Source of the DNA: Balaenoptera acutorostrata | Taxonomy: Eukaryota; Chordata; Mammalia; Artiodactyla; Balaenopteridae | Assembly: GCF_949987535.1 (NCBI RefSeq) | Contig: NC_080068.1 | Location: forward strand, 82,299,254 to 82,363,253 | Length of the DNA: 64,000 bases | Direction: 5' to 3' | In this document: positions 11,771-22,619 of the stretch, piece after piece | Layout of the letters: each line of letters starts with the position of its first letter | How positions within the stretch are numbered: position 1 is the stretch's first letter | The notes under the pieces: generated by a model | What the model saw: the letters and a program-made list of their open reading frames with translations, nothing else | Databases searched by the model: none | Told to the model about the DNA's origin: nothing | Translations under genes and position numbers: made by a program

Positions 11771-13310
11771 ACAAGTACAGCTGTGGGCACAGACTGACAG
11801 ATTTTGGTGTTGGGGAAAAAAAGTAGGTTAGCCTCTGTGCAGGATGGGTCTCTTCCCTGTGACATTAGGTTGGAAAAAGGAAAAGAATTTTTGGGGAAAC
11901 TCGCCTCTTTATGTTTGAAATCCTGAGGTTTGTTGCCAATGTATCCATTGTGCATATGAGAGCATATTTAATGGGAAGAAAGATAAGTGCGTGTAGTGGG
12001 GTAAAGAATTCGAGGTGAAAGTCTTGGGTATTGCTGGTTTAGACTGCTTGAATATGTAAGACAAGGCAGTCCTTTCTGCAAACCTGTTGATGACGACTGA
12101 GAAGGTATTGGAAACCATTTTTCACTGAGTTAGTAATGCTGGCCCATTTTTTTCTAAAAAAGCATAGCGTTTAAATGCAACTCTGGTTTCTTTATCAATG
12201 GCCTTTAGGGATTAAAGTTCAGCTGAAAAATTCATAAGAATTTACACACTGATTTCATAAACAAATACATGTAGGCAAAAGGATCATTTGTTAATCTGTA
12301 ATTAGGACATATGTATCATTTAGGGTCCAGTCGGGAGATAGAACTATAGCAGTTTTCATTGTTGTTTTTTTTCTGATTTTGGTTTTGATCAGGAGTATTT
12401 AATATAAAGATGTGATACTAGTCATTGGAGGATTGGAAAGGCAGAAAGGGTATAGTAATGCCTCAGCGATAGTAGCTACTGGAAGGTGATTCCATCCTAA
12501 GGCTGGGGCATTTGAAAGGTTGAAATTATTAAAACATTGGAGATGGAGTAGGGAATCTGCAGAGCCTGAAAGTCAGGTGGATGAAACTCAGATGTCCAAG
12601 GAGGAACCACTGCTCACTCTGTGAAGCTGACATCTCTGAGGAGGTGTGATAAGGTTGGTCCTGAAAGTGTTTGGAAAGTGCAAACTGAAACCAATTGCTG
12701 TTACTAAAATGGAATTGTTAGGGTGAAAATTTGTTGCTATGGTAAGAGCAGCAAGAAGCAAAAACAGGAACAGGAAACACACAGGAAGGAATGTGTCCCT
12801 TCTTTTTCCTTAATTTTTCCAGTACTTTTCTAGTACCTAATACTGGTAGAGACTTACAGAAGCCAGAGGACAAAGTAGTCCCAGTCCCAGAATCACAGAC
12901 TGAGTATAAAGCACAGGGTTAACTGGGACAACAGAACTTATAACTGATACATAAGCAATAAGCATACTTGAGTATAATTTTGCATTAGCCCTGTATAATT
13001 TAAGTTTAAGGTTGGAAGTGGAACTTTGTGAAGAATTTGCTTTTGCTTCCATAGAATTGGAAGTTGATTACTAGTCAATGCATTTCTACTTTTAAAAAGC
13101 TTAGTTAGATAAGTTGTAGAATATTGTCATAAGTTCAACATGCTTCAAAACAGAAAGCTCAATGAGTGGATGGATCCCTCTTGAAGTCATTTTATTCTTC
13201 TTTGATGTTTTTATTAAAGATTGGTATTTAATTTTGTTTCTGGAATCCAGTATGAAAATTCGGACTGAATTAAGGATAGCTGAACATAAATACAAAATTT
13301 GCATCAAGGC
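11771..13310 (-). pseudogene. Possible decayed internal region of the same LTR element, minus strand
   Basis: All frames of 60 codons or more between 11.25 and 13.31 kb lie on the minus strand, in staggered frames (11767-11955, 11909-12118, 12588-12782, 12837-13052, 13101-13307). The pattern fits a decayed coding region broken by frameshifts. One fragment opens with a leucine/phenylalanine-rich hydrophobic stretch like a signal or membrane segment. No protein family is recognisable, so the retroviral reading rests on position next to the LTR-like block. Confidence 0.3.
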
Positions 13311-14465
13311 AATAAACTAGTTTTGTATTTCTTTTCTTTTTCATGTTACTAAAAGAAAAAATGCTTTATTTTAATTCTGAAATACTCTCATTTCAGCTTT
13401 ATCATGTTTTATCATTTTCTCAAATATCAATCCACAATTAACAATGGGAAGAAGTGAAAGAATCTGGTCTTCTGATTATTCATGTAAAAATCTAAAAAGA
13501 GCTCAAGATTAGAACAGCCATGAGCTAAACTATTGGAACTCTTACAACAGCTATAGAAATTGCTCAACACAGGAATTCACTCAAAGATGAAATAACATTT
13601 AGAGGAAATTATTTATTTTCCTTTATTAATGTTGGTGTTAAATTGTTAAATTGGGCATCATGTCAAAACTGAGCATTTTGTTTCTTAAGGGGAAAAAGGT
13701 AGGCAGAAAGTTGATCAAGCAAAACAATAAGAAATGAGATTTTGTAAAATAAGTAGATTTTAATTGCATCAGTTGCTAAAGTGTTATTTTTCCCTCAAAT
13801 ATTCTAAGTCAATTTTTCATATGCATCATCGCATAGCACCAAAGTTGCTTATTGTCTCCCATTTAGATTTTGCTTCTAATCATAAGTCTTTTGAGCAAAT
13901 TAGTAAGTCTATATATTTTACCTGACTCTCAAGATGATTTTCTTTTAATTCAGCAACTAAACTACTGTGGGTTTCTTAAAAGTATTATAGCATTATATAG
14001 TTCTGTGAGTTTTCTGATTTATTCTTTGCTAATAATTATGCATTGTGGGAAATCTAACATCAAGTTTGAAGTTTATACCTAAGATAAATTGTAATACATA
14101 TATTTTTGATATAAAAGACTAAAAAAGACATGGATCTCTTTAGTCTTCAAGAAAGAGATGCCTTTGCAAGCCCTTTTGAAAATTATTTCTTTATCTTTAT
14201 CAAACTAGGTATATAAATATTAACATAATTATATTTTTGATTCAATTAATTAAATTAATAAACATATTAGGCTTGGTTTAAAAGGGAGAAAAATATTATC
14301 AAATGCTAAGATTATAATCTCATTATAATCTCAATTTTTAAAAATCTCGACAAAATATTTTTAAATTCTTATGTAAAGCAAACAATAAACTATGGCATTT
14401 CAAGATGTTCAGGTATGCTTATGTATATAGAATAGAATGTTTTTACTTTTGAATGATAGTTTACC
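13311..14465. other. Anonymous AT-rich DNA
   Basis: No gene seen. A 70-codon plus-strand frame at 13870-14082 is hydrophobic but AT-driven and without a recognisable family. Confidence 0.5.
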
Positions 14466-14469
14466 ACAA

Positions 14470-14570
14470 AGTCATAGGTAATAATGAGAGTAGTATCAGT
14501 ATTAGTTATCATTTATTAAAAGAATACTCTGTGTTCAGCACTGTGCTAGACTTTATTTATGCTTTTATTC
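14470..14570 (-). repeat. MIR SINE fragment, minus strand
   Basis: 'gtgttcagcactgtgctaga' then 'ctttatttatgctttt' matches the reverse-strand MIR landmark (usual: ccaggcactgtgctaagc). Confidence 0.6.
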
Positions 14571-14719
14571 AACAGATTTCTTGATTGAGTTTTGTGTATT
14601 AGACATTAGGTGAGACAACTGAGACCTCAAAGATTAATAAGGAAAGTCTTCTGCCTTTAAGATGACAATACAATATGATAAGCATTGGAGATATAAATAT
14701 GTTTTTAACTTTTTCATTC

Positions 14720-15310
14720 CTTTATTTATTCATGCACTCATTTAACAATTATCTATTTTGGCAGGCATTGTGCTAAATGGTGATAATTCAGAGGTGAACA
14801 GATGTAGACCAAATACTTTCCAAAAAGGAGTTTATAGTATGGCGTAGGAGGTAGAAATTAATGGAAGTAGTACATAAGTAAATTTAAAACTGAACTGTTA
14901 TAAAAATTACATGGGAGCTACATGGTCCTATGAGAGGGTATGATAGGAGTGTCTACCCTAATCAAGGAAGATAGGAAAATATGTCCTGAGATCTGAAGAA
15001 TGAAAAAAAAAAAAAAAAGGAGGAGCCAGCCAGCATCTTGGCAGAAAGACCACCATGTACTAAGGTCCTGTGACAGGGAGAGGAATATTTTAGAAAGTGA
15101 AAAGGGACAAATGTGACTACTTTGGTAGATAAAATTCAAACAGTGTAGAGCCTTCAAGTTAAGAATTTTGATATTTATCCTAAAAATTAAGAGAATATTA
15201 ATATTATTTACTCAATCAGATGTACTGGTGGTATTATTGAACCAATGCAGTTTTCAGTTTTAAAAATTGCTCTGGCTCTAGTGAAAAACTTGAAGAAAGA
15301 ACGAGATAAA
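14720..15310 (-). repeat. L2 LINE copy, minus strand, with a poly(A) interruption
   Basis: Runs from 'tttattcatgcactcattta' and 'ggcaggcattgtgctaaatg' through 'tatggcgtaggaggtagaaa', 'ggagccagccagcatcttgg', 'gtgtagagccttcaagttaa' to 'gctctggctctagtgaa'. These are the reverse-strand L2 landmarks in order. An A-tract of about 15 bases sits inside at 15003-15018. Confidence 0.65.
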
Positions 15311-15820
15311 GACAAGTGCTTCTCTAGGAGACAATGTAAGAAGCTATACTTAACAATATTTGCATTCATTTCAGTGAGCTCATAGATCTCTTGGAGCTAA
15401 TCCATAAAAAAAGATCTGCTGTTCTAGAGATTTAGTAATTAAAATAAAATTTTGTAAAAGAGTTAGTAAGACTAGTTCTGAGATCTGAAGTTTATTTTAT
15501 CATGGAGGAAAGAACTAGAACAAACCCATGGATTTTGAACTCTTTTTATATATGGTACTTTTTAATACAATAGTCCAAGATTGACAATATGAGACTATTC
15601 TGCTTTGTAGACATTTGTTTATGTTAAGCCCATGGGATTAAGAAACATATCTATACAGCTACGCATCTCAGGTTTTTAGTTATCATTGATTTTGCATTTA
15701 TTTCTTGTGATTTAGAATTCTTCTGTGAAAGGGAGTGTGACTTCAGTATTCATTTTGAATCAGTAACAATGATGATGAAAGCAATAAAAACAAAATGATA
15801 GGTAATATTTGGTTTGTGTA
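15311..15820. other. Anonymous AT-rich DNA
   Basis: No gene, RNA gene or clear repeat seen. Confidence 0.5.
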
Positions 15821-15824
15821 TACA

Positions 15825-16030
15825 ATAAAATAAACACTGCTCTAAGAATCACCATCTCAAGAAACAAAACTCTGAGGTGAAACTTTTTATTATTATTATC
15901 CTAAGGATATGAGGAAATTGAAGCTTGGAAGAGTAACTCACATAAAATTATATAGTTAACAAGAAGAAATTGAATTCAAGCCACTGTCTGTTTGACTCCA
16001 AAAACCATACTCTCCTTTATTAGGAAGCAG
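15825..16030 (-). repeat. MIR SINE, minus strand
   Basis: Has 'actgctctaagaatcaccat', 'ttattattattatcc', 'atgaggaaattgaagcttgg' and 'ccactgtctgtttgactcca' in the order of a near full-length reverse-strand MIR. Confidence 0.75.
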
Positions 16031-16695
16031 GTAGGGAAGGTCAGTTGTAAATAGTAAGTAAAATCATCCCCTACATTGCCACTTTTCAGCCAACTAGTTT
16101 ATGGAGGTATTAAGTGCAATAAACAAGGGTTTTTTGAGATAGAGAATAAAAACAAGTAAAATAGAACTTTAATGAATACCGCATAATCGTAAGAAAATAG
16201 ACATTCTAGATTTAACACAAAGATAACTATTTTTAACTTCCTGTTTCAAATTGCCAGAAAATATGTAAAACGATAGAGATAAAATTTTAGAAAAAACTCT
16301 CCCCTTCTTTTCTCATAAGAGATAAATAGGAATGTGATGTATACCTTTTGTTGTATCCTGCTTAATACTTTCTACAGAATATTTTGTTTCTCTGTAAATA
16401 AATGAAAGAATTTCACGATAATTTAATTATACTGTTTTGTTAAGCCTTCCTGGCACATTGAAAGAAGTAATAAAAATGAAACTGGGTTTGTTCGGATAGT
16501 ACAATGATGGTAGTGGAATATTTTAATCTCTTTCTCTAGAGTGCATTCAAGGCATCACAATTTCTCCTCATTATAACCAGAGTTGGAAGGAGCCTGTAGT
16601 GGAAGTTGAATAACCCTCTCTGGGTTTATAAAACATACTGTGAAGAGAATACAACATGCTTAGTTGTGAATATGAAAGACTAATTCTGTACAGAA
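16031..16695. other. Anonymous AT-rich DNA
   Basis: No gene or clear repeat seen between the MIR and the next SINE. Confidence 0.5.
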
Positions 16696-16709
16696 TGTTT
16701 TTAATTTTT

Positions 16710-17071
16710 TTTTTTTTTAATTAAATTTATTTATTTTATTTACTTATTTTTGGCTACACTGGGTCTTTGTTGCTGTGTGCGGGCTCTCTCTAGTTTTGGT
16801 GAGCGGGGGCTACTCTTCGTTGCAGTGCGGGCTTCTCATTGTGGTGGCTTCTCTTGTTGTGGAGCACAGGCTCTAGGGTGCATGGGCTTCAGTAGTAGCA
16901 GCACACGGGCTCAGTAGTTGTGGCTCACAGACTCTAGAGCGCAGGCTCAGTAGTTGTGGCACACGAGCTTAGTCGCTCCGTGGCATGTGGGATCTTCCCG
17001 GACCAGGGCTCGAACCCGTGTCCCCTGCATTGGCAGGCGGATTCTTAACCACTGCACCGCCAGGGAAGCCC
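16710..17071 (-). mobile_element. CHR-type SINE (cetacean), minus strand
   Basis: Reverse complement of the CHR consensus, ending on the plus strand in 'ccgccagggaagccc', with box B-like 'ggctcgaacccgtg' (reverse orientation) near 17010. The poly(T) and TTTA-rich left end is the reversed tail. Target duplications 'tgtttttaattttt' at 16696-16709 and 17072-17085. Confidence 0.92.
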
Positions 17072-17497
17072 TGTTTTTAATTTTTAAAAATAACTTCATG
17101 CAGTTTGATTTTAGTAAGATTTAACTTTTTTAACATTAGATCCTCTGACTTTATTCATCATTTTTTGTTTTAATTAAAGTATAATTGATTTACTATATTA
17201 TACTAGTTTCAGGTGTACAGCATAGTGATTCAATATTTTTTATAGATTATACTCCATTTAAAATGATAAAGTATTGGCTCTTTTCCCTGTGCTATACATT
17301 ACATCTTTGTATCTTATCTATTTTTACATAGTAGTTTGTATCTCTTAATCCCATACCCTTATCTTGCTTCTCCTCCCCTCCTTCTCCCCACTGGTAACCG
17401 CTAGTTTGTTTTCTAGATTTATGAGCCTGTTTCTGTTTTGTTATATACATTCATTTGTTTTATTTTTTAGATTCCACACATAAGTGATAACATACAG

Positions 17498-18092
17498 CAG
17501 TGATCCCCAACCCACCCCTGGGCCACACAGCAGGAGGTGAGAGGTGGGTGAGCGAGTGAAGCTTCATCTGTATTTATAGCTGCTCCCCGTCACTCGCATT
17601 ACCGCCTGAGCTCCGCTTCCTATCAGATCAGCGGCAGCATTAGATTCTTACAGGAGCGCGAACCCTACTGTGAACTGCGCATGCGAGGGATCTAGGTTGC
17701 GTGCTCCTTATGAGAATCCAATGCCTGGCGATCTGAGGTGGAGCTGAGGCAGTGACGCTAGCGCTGGGGAGTGGCTGCAAATACAGATTATCATTAGCAG
17801 AGAGGTTTGACTGCACAGAAACCATAATCAATCAATTGCTTGAAGAGTTATATGAAAACCCTATCAGTGAGTGGCAAGTGAAAACAAGCTCAGGGCTCCC
17901 ACTGATTCTGCATTATGGTGAATTGTAAAATTATTTCATTATATGTTACAATGTAATAATAATAGAAATAAAGTGCACAATAAATGTAATGAGCTTGAAT
18001 CATCCCGAAACCATCCCCCCACCACCCGGGTCCATGGAAAAATTGTCTTCCACAAAACCTGTCCCTGGTGCCAAAAATGTTGGGGACCGCTG
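17498..18092. mobile_element. hAT-like non-autonomous DNA transposon, 595 bp
   Basis: Left end 'cagtgatccccaac' and right end 'gttggggaccgctg' are inverted copies of each other with two differences. Outside them lie perfect 8-bp duplications 'acatacag' at 17490-17497 and 18093-18100. The 8-bp length plus short CAG-starting inverted ends is the hAT superfamily signature. There is no transposase: the interior is a GC- and CpG-rich left half with a large hairpin (17588-17775) and an AT-rich right half. The exact family is not named here. The insertion cleanly splits an L1 3' UTR. Confidence 0.85.
17588..17775. repeat. Large imperfect hairpin inside the hAT-like element
   Basis: Two arms of about 75 bp, roughly 17588-17660 and 17690-17775, are reverse complements with scattered mismatches. 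Paired words include 'attagattctta' with 'atgagaatccaat', 'cctgagctccgc' with 'gtggagctgagg' and 'aggagcgcgaacc' with 'ggttgcgtgctcct'. The loop, about 25 bp, includes 'gcgcatgcg', itself a palindrome. Confidence 0.7.
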
Positions 18093-18257
18093 ACATACAG
18101 TATTTGTCTTTTTCTGTCTGACTTAGTTCAGTAAGCATAATAATCTCTCTAGGTCCATCCACATTGTTGTGAATGGCAGAATTTCATTCTTTTTATGGCT
18201 GAGTAATATTTCATTGTGTATGTATATATGTATATATATATATAGAATGTTGTGTAT

Positions 18258-18955
18258 ATATATATTTTTTCAAATTAACAAACTGTAATTGTTTTCCCAA
18301 AGATACATTTTTTTCATACACATCCATCATACACTGTAACCAAAAAAAGCAGTGTACGTGAAATAAGAGAAAATAAGTAAAAATCCATAGCATAAGTAAG
18401 GAGGCTCTAGTCTGGAGCACAGCTGAGTTTCCAGCAATATAAGGAGGCTCAAAAGTTTCTTTTATAAGAATGCCTGCTAACAAGGGTTCCAGCCACATGG
18501 TTGGTTGGTCTGTAGGTCAGTCATGAGTACTTGAAACAGTTCTGTTCGTTTTTTTTCCTTAGCATTTAGAATAGCCATCATTGTCCTGCAATACGCAGAG
18601 CTATCCGGGAAAAATGAGGGAGGGAACCACAGAGGCAGTGTGAGATCCAAATACAGCTCAAAGGTAATTGGTCCAGTGGTCCCTAGGGAAGGAAGAAGGG
18701 GATGGCACTCCAGAGTTAGCCATCTTCCTGCAGGGGAGTGTACCAGCTGTTTTTGTCGTGGATCTGCACCGAGAACATGTAGGACTGCTGTGCTCTTGTC
18801 AGGCTGTATTGAGATTTGTTGGCTCCAAACTGCACACGTGCTTTTCCCTTCACCAGTGTGGCACTGATCTGCCTGATCACTGACTCTACTGAGTAGGCAC
18901 TGCTCCAGCCCTGCTTGGTGAGAAGTTCCGTGCAGATGGCACCTCCATCTGTTGA
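18258..18955 (-). pseudogene. Processed pseudogene of an E2 ubiquitin-conjugating enzyme Q (UBE2Q1/UBE2Q2 type), 5'-truncated
   Basis: The parent is an E2 enzyme that carries ubiquitin on a cysteine. On the minus strand one frame stays open from about 18950 to the stop at 18716-18718. It reads [17 protein letters not shown], then [13 protein letters not shown] and a C-terminus ending WYTPLQEDG. This is the E2 Q C-terminal fold; 71 residues follow the cysteine, the distance I recall between the catalytic Cys and the C-terminus in UBE2Q1 and UBE2Q2. About 450 bp after the stop looks like 3' UTR and ends near a poly(T) stretch at 18264-18270 (a reversed poly(A)). There are no introns. It retains the catalytic Cys but lacks the rest of the E2 fold, so it cannot be an enzyme. 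It lies inside the L1. Confidence 0.85.
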
Positions 18956-19803
18956 TGGACACTTAGGTTGCTTCCATATCTTCTTGGCTATTGTAAATAA
19001 TGCTGCTATGAATAATGAGTTTCCATGTATCTTTTCAAGTGAGTGTTTGGTTTTTTTAAAAATATATGCCAAGGAGTGGAATTTCTGAGTCACATGATAG
19101 TTCTATTTTTAGTTTTTTGAGGAACCTCCATACTGTTTTCCACAGTGGCTGCACCAGTTTACATTCCCACCAACAGTGTACTTGGGTTCCCTTTTCTTCA
19201 CATCCTCGCCAACAATTTTTATTTGTAGACTTTTTGATGTTAGCCATTCTAACAGATGTGAGGTGATATCTCATTGTGATATCTCATTTGCATTTCAATA
19301 ATAATTATTGATGTTGGCCTTTTCATGTGTCTGCTAGCTATCTATATGTTTTCTTTGGAAAAATATCCAGTCAGGTCTTCTGCCCATTTTTTAATTGAGT
19401 TGTTTGGGGTTTCTTTTGCTGTTGAGTTGTATGAGCTCTTTATATACTTTGGATATTAATCCTTTATCTGGCATATCATTTGCAAATATTTTCTCTCATT
19501 CAGTAGGTTGTCTTTTTGTTTCTTGGGTGGTTGCCTTTGCTATACAAAAGTAGGTCCCATTTGTTTATTTTTCCTTTTATTTCTTTTGCCTTAGGGACAG
19601 ATTCAAAAATATATTGCTACAATTTATGTCAAAGAGTGTTCTGCCTATGTTCTCTTCTAGGAGTTTTACGGTTTCCAGTGTTATATTTAGGTCTTTAATC
19701 CATTTTGAGTTTATTTCTATATATAGTATGAGAAAATGTTCTAATTTCATTCTTTTACATGTAGCTGCCCAATTTTCCCAGAACCAGGAGATTTAACTTT
19801 TTT

Positions 19804-22275
19804 TCCTCTCTTTCTTTACCACTGCTCTCTGTCTTTAGTTAGTCTTAAAAGTTAGGTTTTACAGGAAAAGTAAAAAACAAATCTGAATTTATCTTTTTAA
19901 CTTCCCCCCCAAAAGTCTACTCAGATTAAAGGGTATTAATGCCATCCCTTCTCTTTTTAATGATAGGTTTCAACCACTGGAAATATCTAAACTATGTTCA
20001 AAGTGTATTTTAAGTTATGGAGATAATGTGCAAGATAATGACATAGCTCATTTAAGGTTTGCAGAGTACATTCCTGTCACTGGATGCTAGTTATGTACAA
20101 TACCTAGCATTTTGTTTACATTCTAGTACATCCCCCATCCATGGTATGAAGACACAAAGTTCCATTTTCCTATTCACACATTCTTAAAGCACCCTAAAAA
20201 GAAAAATAACATGCCAAAATTGTTTTGTTCTTTGTGCTACTCAGGTTTAGGTTAAATCCAAATCTTCGTAATTTCTTCCATGGTTTGATAATTCCATCTG
20301 CTTATTGTAAACCCAATGAAGCTTCTCTACAGGAGAAAGCCTAGCTTTGGGGAAAGCAGTTTCAGAAGGCTGCGAAAGAGAGTGAAATGAACAATGCTAA
20401 CCTCAATTTGTTAATTGAAGTCATTGGTTAGCTTTAGAGAATACTGTATACACGATTAAGCAAGCATTTCACACTGATCTTCCTCATTAACTGGTTTTGA
20501 GATATTCGGTTGAACAGAAAATTGATGGGCAGGGTAAACACACTCTAGTTGCCTCATTAGCTCATGTAGTATAATTACTGGTGTTCAATATCTATCAACA
20601 AAGCAAAGGTGCTTTAAATGTCATATAAACACTAGAAATAAAAATACAGCACAAAGGAATTTCACACAGTCAGCCATCTGAATGAAAGTCAACTTCTTAT
20701 TAATTCTGTCTTGTAATGTAGAAAACTCAACTTAGGGAAAGAAAGATAAAAAGAAAAAAAACCTTATTTAATTTAAAATTCCCACTTCTGAGCATTAGAG
20801 AGGCATTTAAGAGGGTGTTTACTAGCTTTATAAAACCTCACATTAACTTGGAATACTAATATAGCTACCTAAAAAAGTCAGACTAAATGATACCAGCAGA
20901 AATTCTCCCATTCTGTAGTCTCTCCCACTATGCAGAATAGGCCACCGGGAGGATTAAGGATTCCATCCTACAGAATGCAATAAAGTCTCTACAAGTGCAA
21001 ACATGTCGGTGTGGTAGACTGAACTTACATTCAGGTATAAATTTTTAGAATGTTGTTTTCTTCTAATATCATTTTTACCAATTTTTAGATGTAGCTTTAC
21101 TATCATGCCTGCCATTTATCCATTTGATTATTGAGCTGGTACTTTTTAAGTAACCACTTTGTGCTAGGACTATAGTAGCATATACTTGAAATTCTTTGTA
21201 CATAAAGAATGTCTCAGGGTAGTGGACAGGCTGTAATGGACAGCCCAGGTTGACTTTTCAGTGTTCATCCCCACTTCCTTTATTTCTAGGAGGACCTCTC
21301 TCCATACAGCCTTGTGACTCAGGGAAACCTGAGTCTACCCTCAGCTCCAGGTGGTGAGTGAGCTAAGGGTAATTCTGGTCCCCTTCCAAGAGATTGATTT
21401 AGTAGTGAGCTCCTCACCTTGAGCAATTGAGTCATTATTAGAAATTTGCTGGAGATTTGGGGAAAGTTATTCCATACTTTTAAATTCTTATGAGAGAGTT
21501 TCCAAAACTCTTTTCCTCTGGATTCTGTAAATAATAAATGTCAACACAGAAAATGTTTCAATCATTTTTCACATGAAGGAAACAGCCCGTAGAAGAAGGG
21601 ATCACAGAGAGGAAGGCACATTCAAGGCAACAGCACTACAAAGAAAGCAGAAACATGGGATTAAGCTGACCCTCAGGAAACCCACTTTACCTCTGACTTT
21701 ATTATTTTTATGTCAGTGTATGTTGCTTTTAATGGTACTTGGAGTCATAGTACATTAGTTTATAAATCAGAGAAATCCCTTTATCAAAAAAATTATTCAG
21801 AACCATTTTGTTTTATTTCTTATTGTTTTCTCATCTTTCTGTCACAACTTATCATAAAAAATGTAACAAGTCAAGACTACCTGATTATTGGTATATTATA
21901 CAAAAGGAATTTCTTAATTAGTTTATCATCTTTGTTAATGTAATGCTCATAGTTTATAAATCAAATAGTTCTGAAATGCTTGTATATATTATTTAGATGC
22001 AATATCTAAACTGTGAGAACACCAACTGATTTTTCTGAGGACTTCTGGTATTATCTGGATGTGCTCTATTTTCTCCCTTTTTCTGTTTAGTTTAGTATTT
22101 CTCTCTTAATTGGAGACTTTCATCAAATATCTGGTGATCCTTGGCTATTTGTTAATGGTTAAAATTAAGAACTGAGATAATTAAAAGTCCTAAAAAAACA
22201 ACATTTATATACTTTCACCAAGTAACTTTTGATTTCCTTATTTCCCTCCTACATCACAAGTTTCTGTATCCTAAT
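19804..22275. other. Anonymous AT-rich DNA
   Basis: No exon, RNA gene or well-preserved repeat was recognised. Plus-strand frames at 21573-21758 and 21710-21943 are short and lack known domains. Confidence 0.5.
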
Positions 22276-22279
22276 CTCC

Positions 22280-22612
22280 TCAGCTGGCTTCTCCTCCTGT
22301 GTCTGAATTTTAAATTCCATTCTCTCCTGAAATACCCCATCTTCAGAGAATTCCCTGAGCAAACTTATTGAAAATGCTACTCCCCACCAGCCTCTCACTA
22401 ATCCTTATAGTCAGTGCTCCAAAGCACTGATTTTTATTTCAAAATATATTACACAGCTCTATGCTCTAGTTTATGGTCTGTCTGTCCCCTCCTCCTTGTG
22501 CCTAAGCTCCATGAGGCTGCAGATAAAATCTTGTTTGAATCTGTATTGCCGTGTAATATGGTGCCTGGCACATAATAGATTCTCATTAAATATTCATTGG
22601 GTAAATGTATTA
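22280..22612 (+). repeat. L2 LINE 3' end, plus strand
   Basis: Has 'cttcagagaattccctgagc', 'gtttatggtctgtctgtccc', 'taagctccatgaggctgcag', 'gtgcctggcacataatagat' and ends 'tcattaaatattcattggg', the order of a sense L2 3' terminus. Confidence 0.75.
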
Positions 22613-22619
22613 CCCTTAA

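Larger units (their letters stand above)
17132..19788 (-). mobile_element. 5'-truncated L1 LINE, minus strand, with two later insertions
   Basis: Reverse complement gives the ORF2 3' end and the L1 3' UTR. Landmarks on the plus strand are 'agtataattgatttactata' and 'tttcaggtgtacagcatagt' (3' UTR), 'ggctgagtaatatttcattg' (18198), 'ccaccaacagtgtacttgg' (19168) and 'ctggcatatcatttgcaaat' (19469). Flanked by 15-bp direct repeats 'agatttaactttttt' at 17117-17131 and 19789-19803. Interrupted by a hAT-like transposon (17498-18092) and an E2 Q retrocopy (18258-18955). About 1.4 kb of L1 remains, and ORF2 is broken. Confidence 0.85.

Noticed and set aside
18477..18962. 161-codon frame overlapping the E2 Q retrocopy
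   Set aside because: It is in a different frame from the E2 Q match and has no family resemblance. It is a shadow of the pseudogene.
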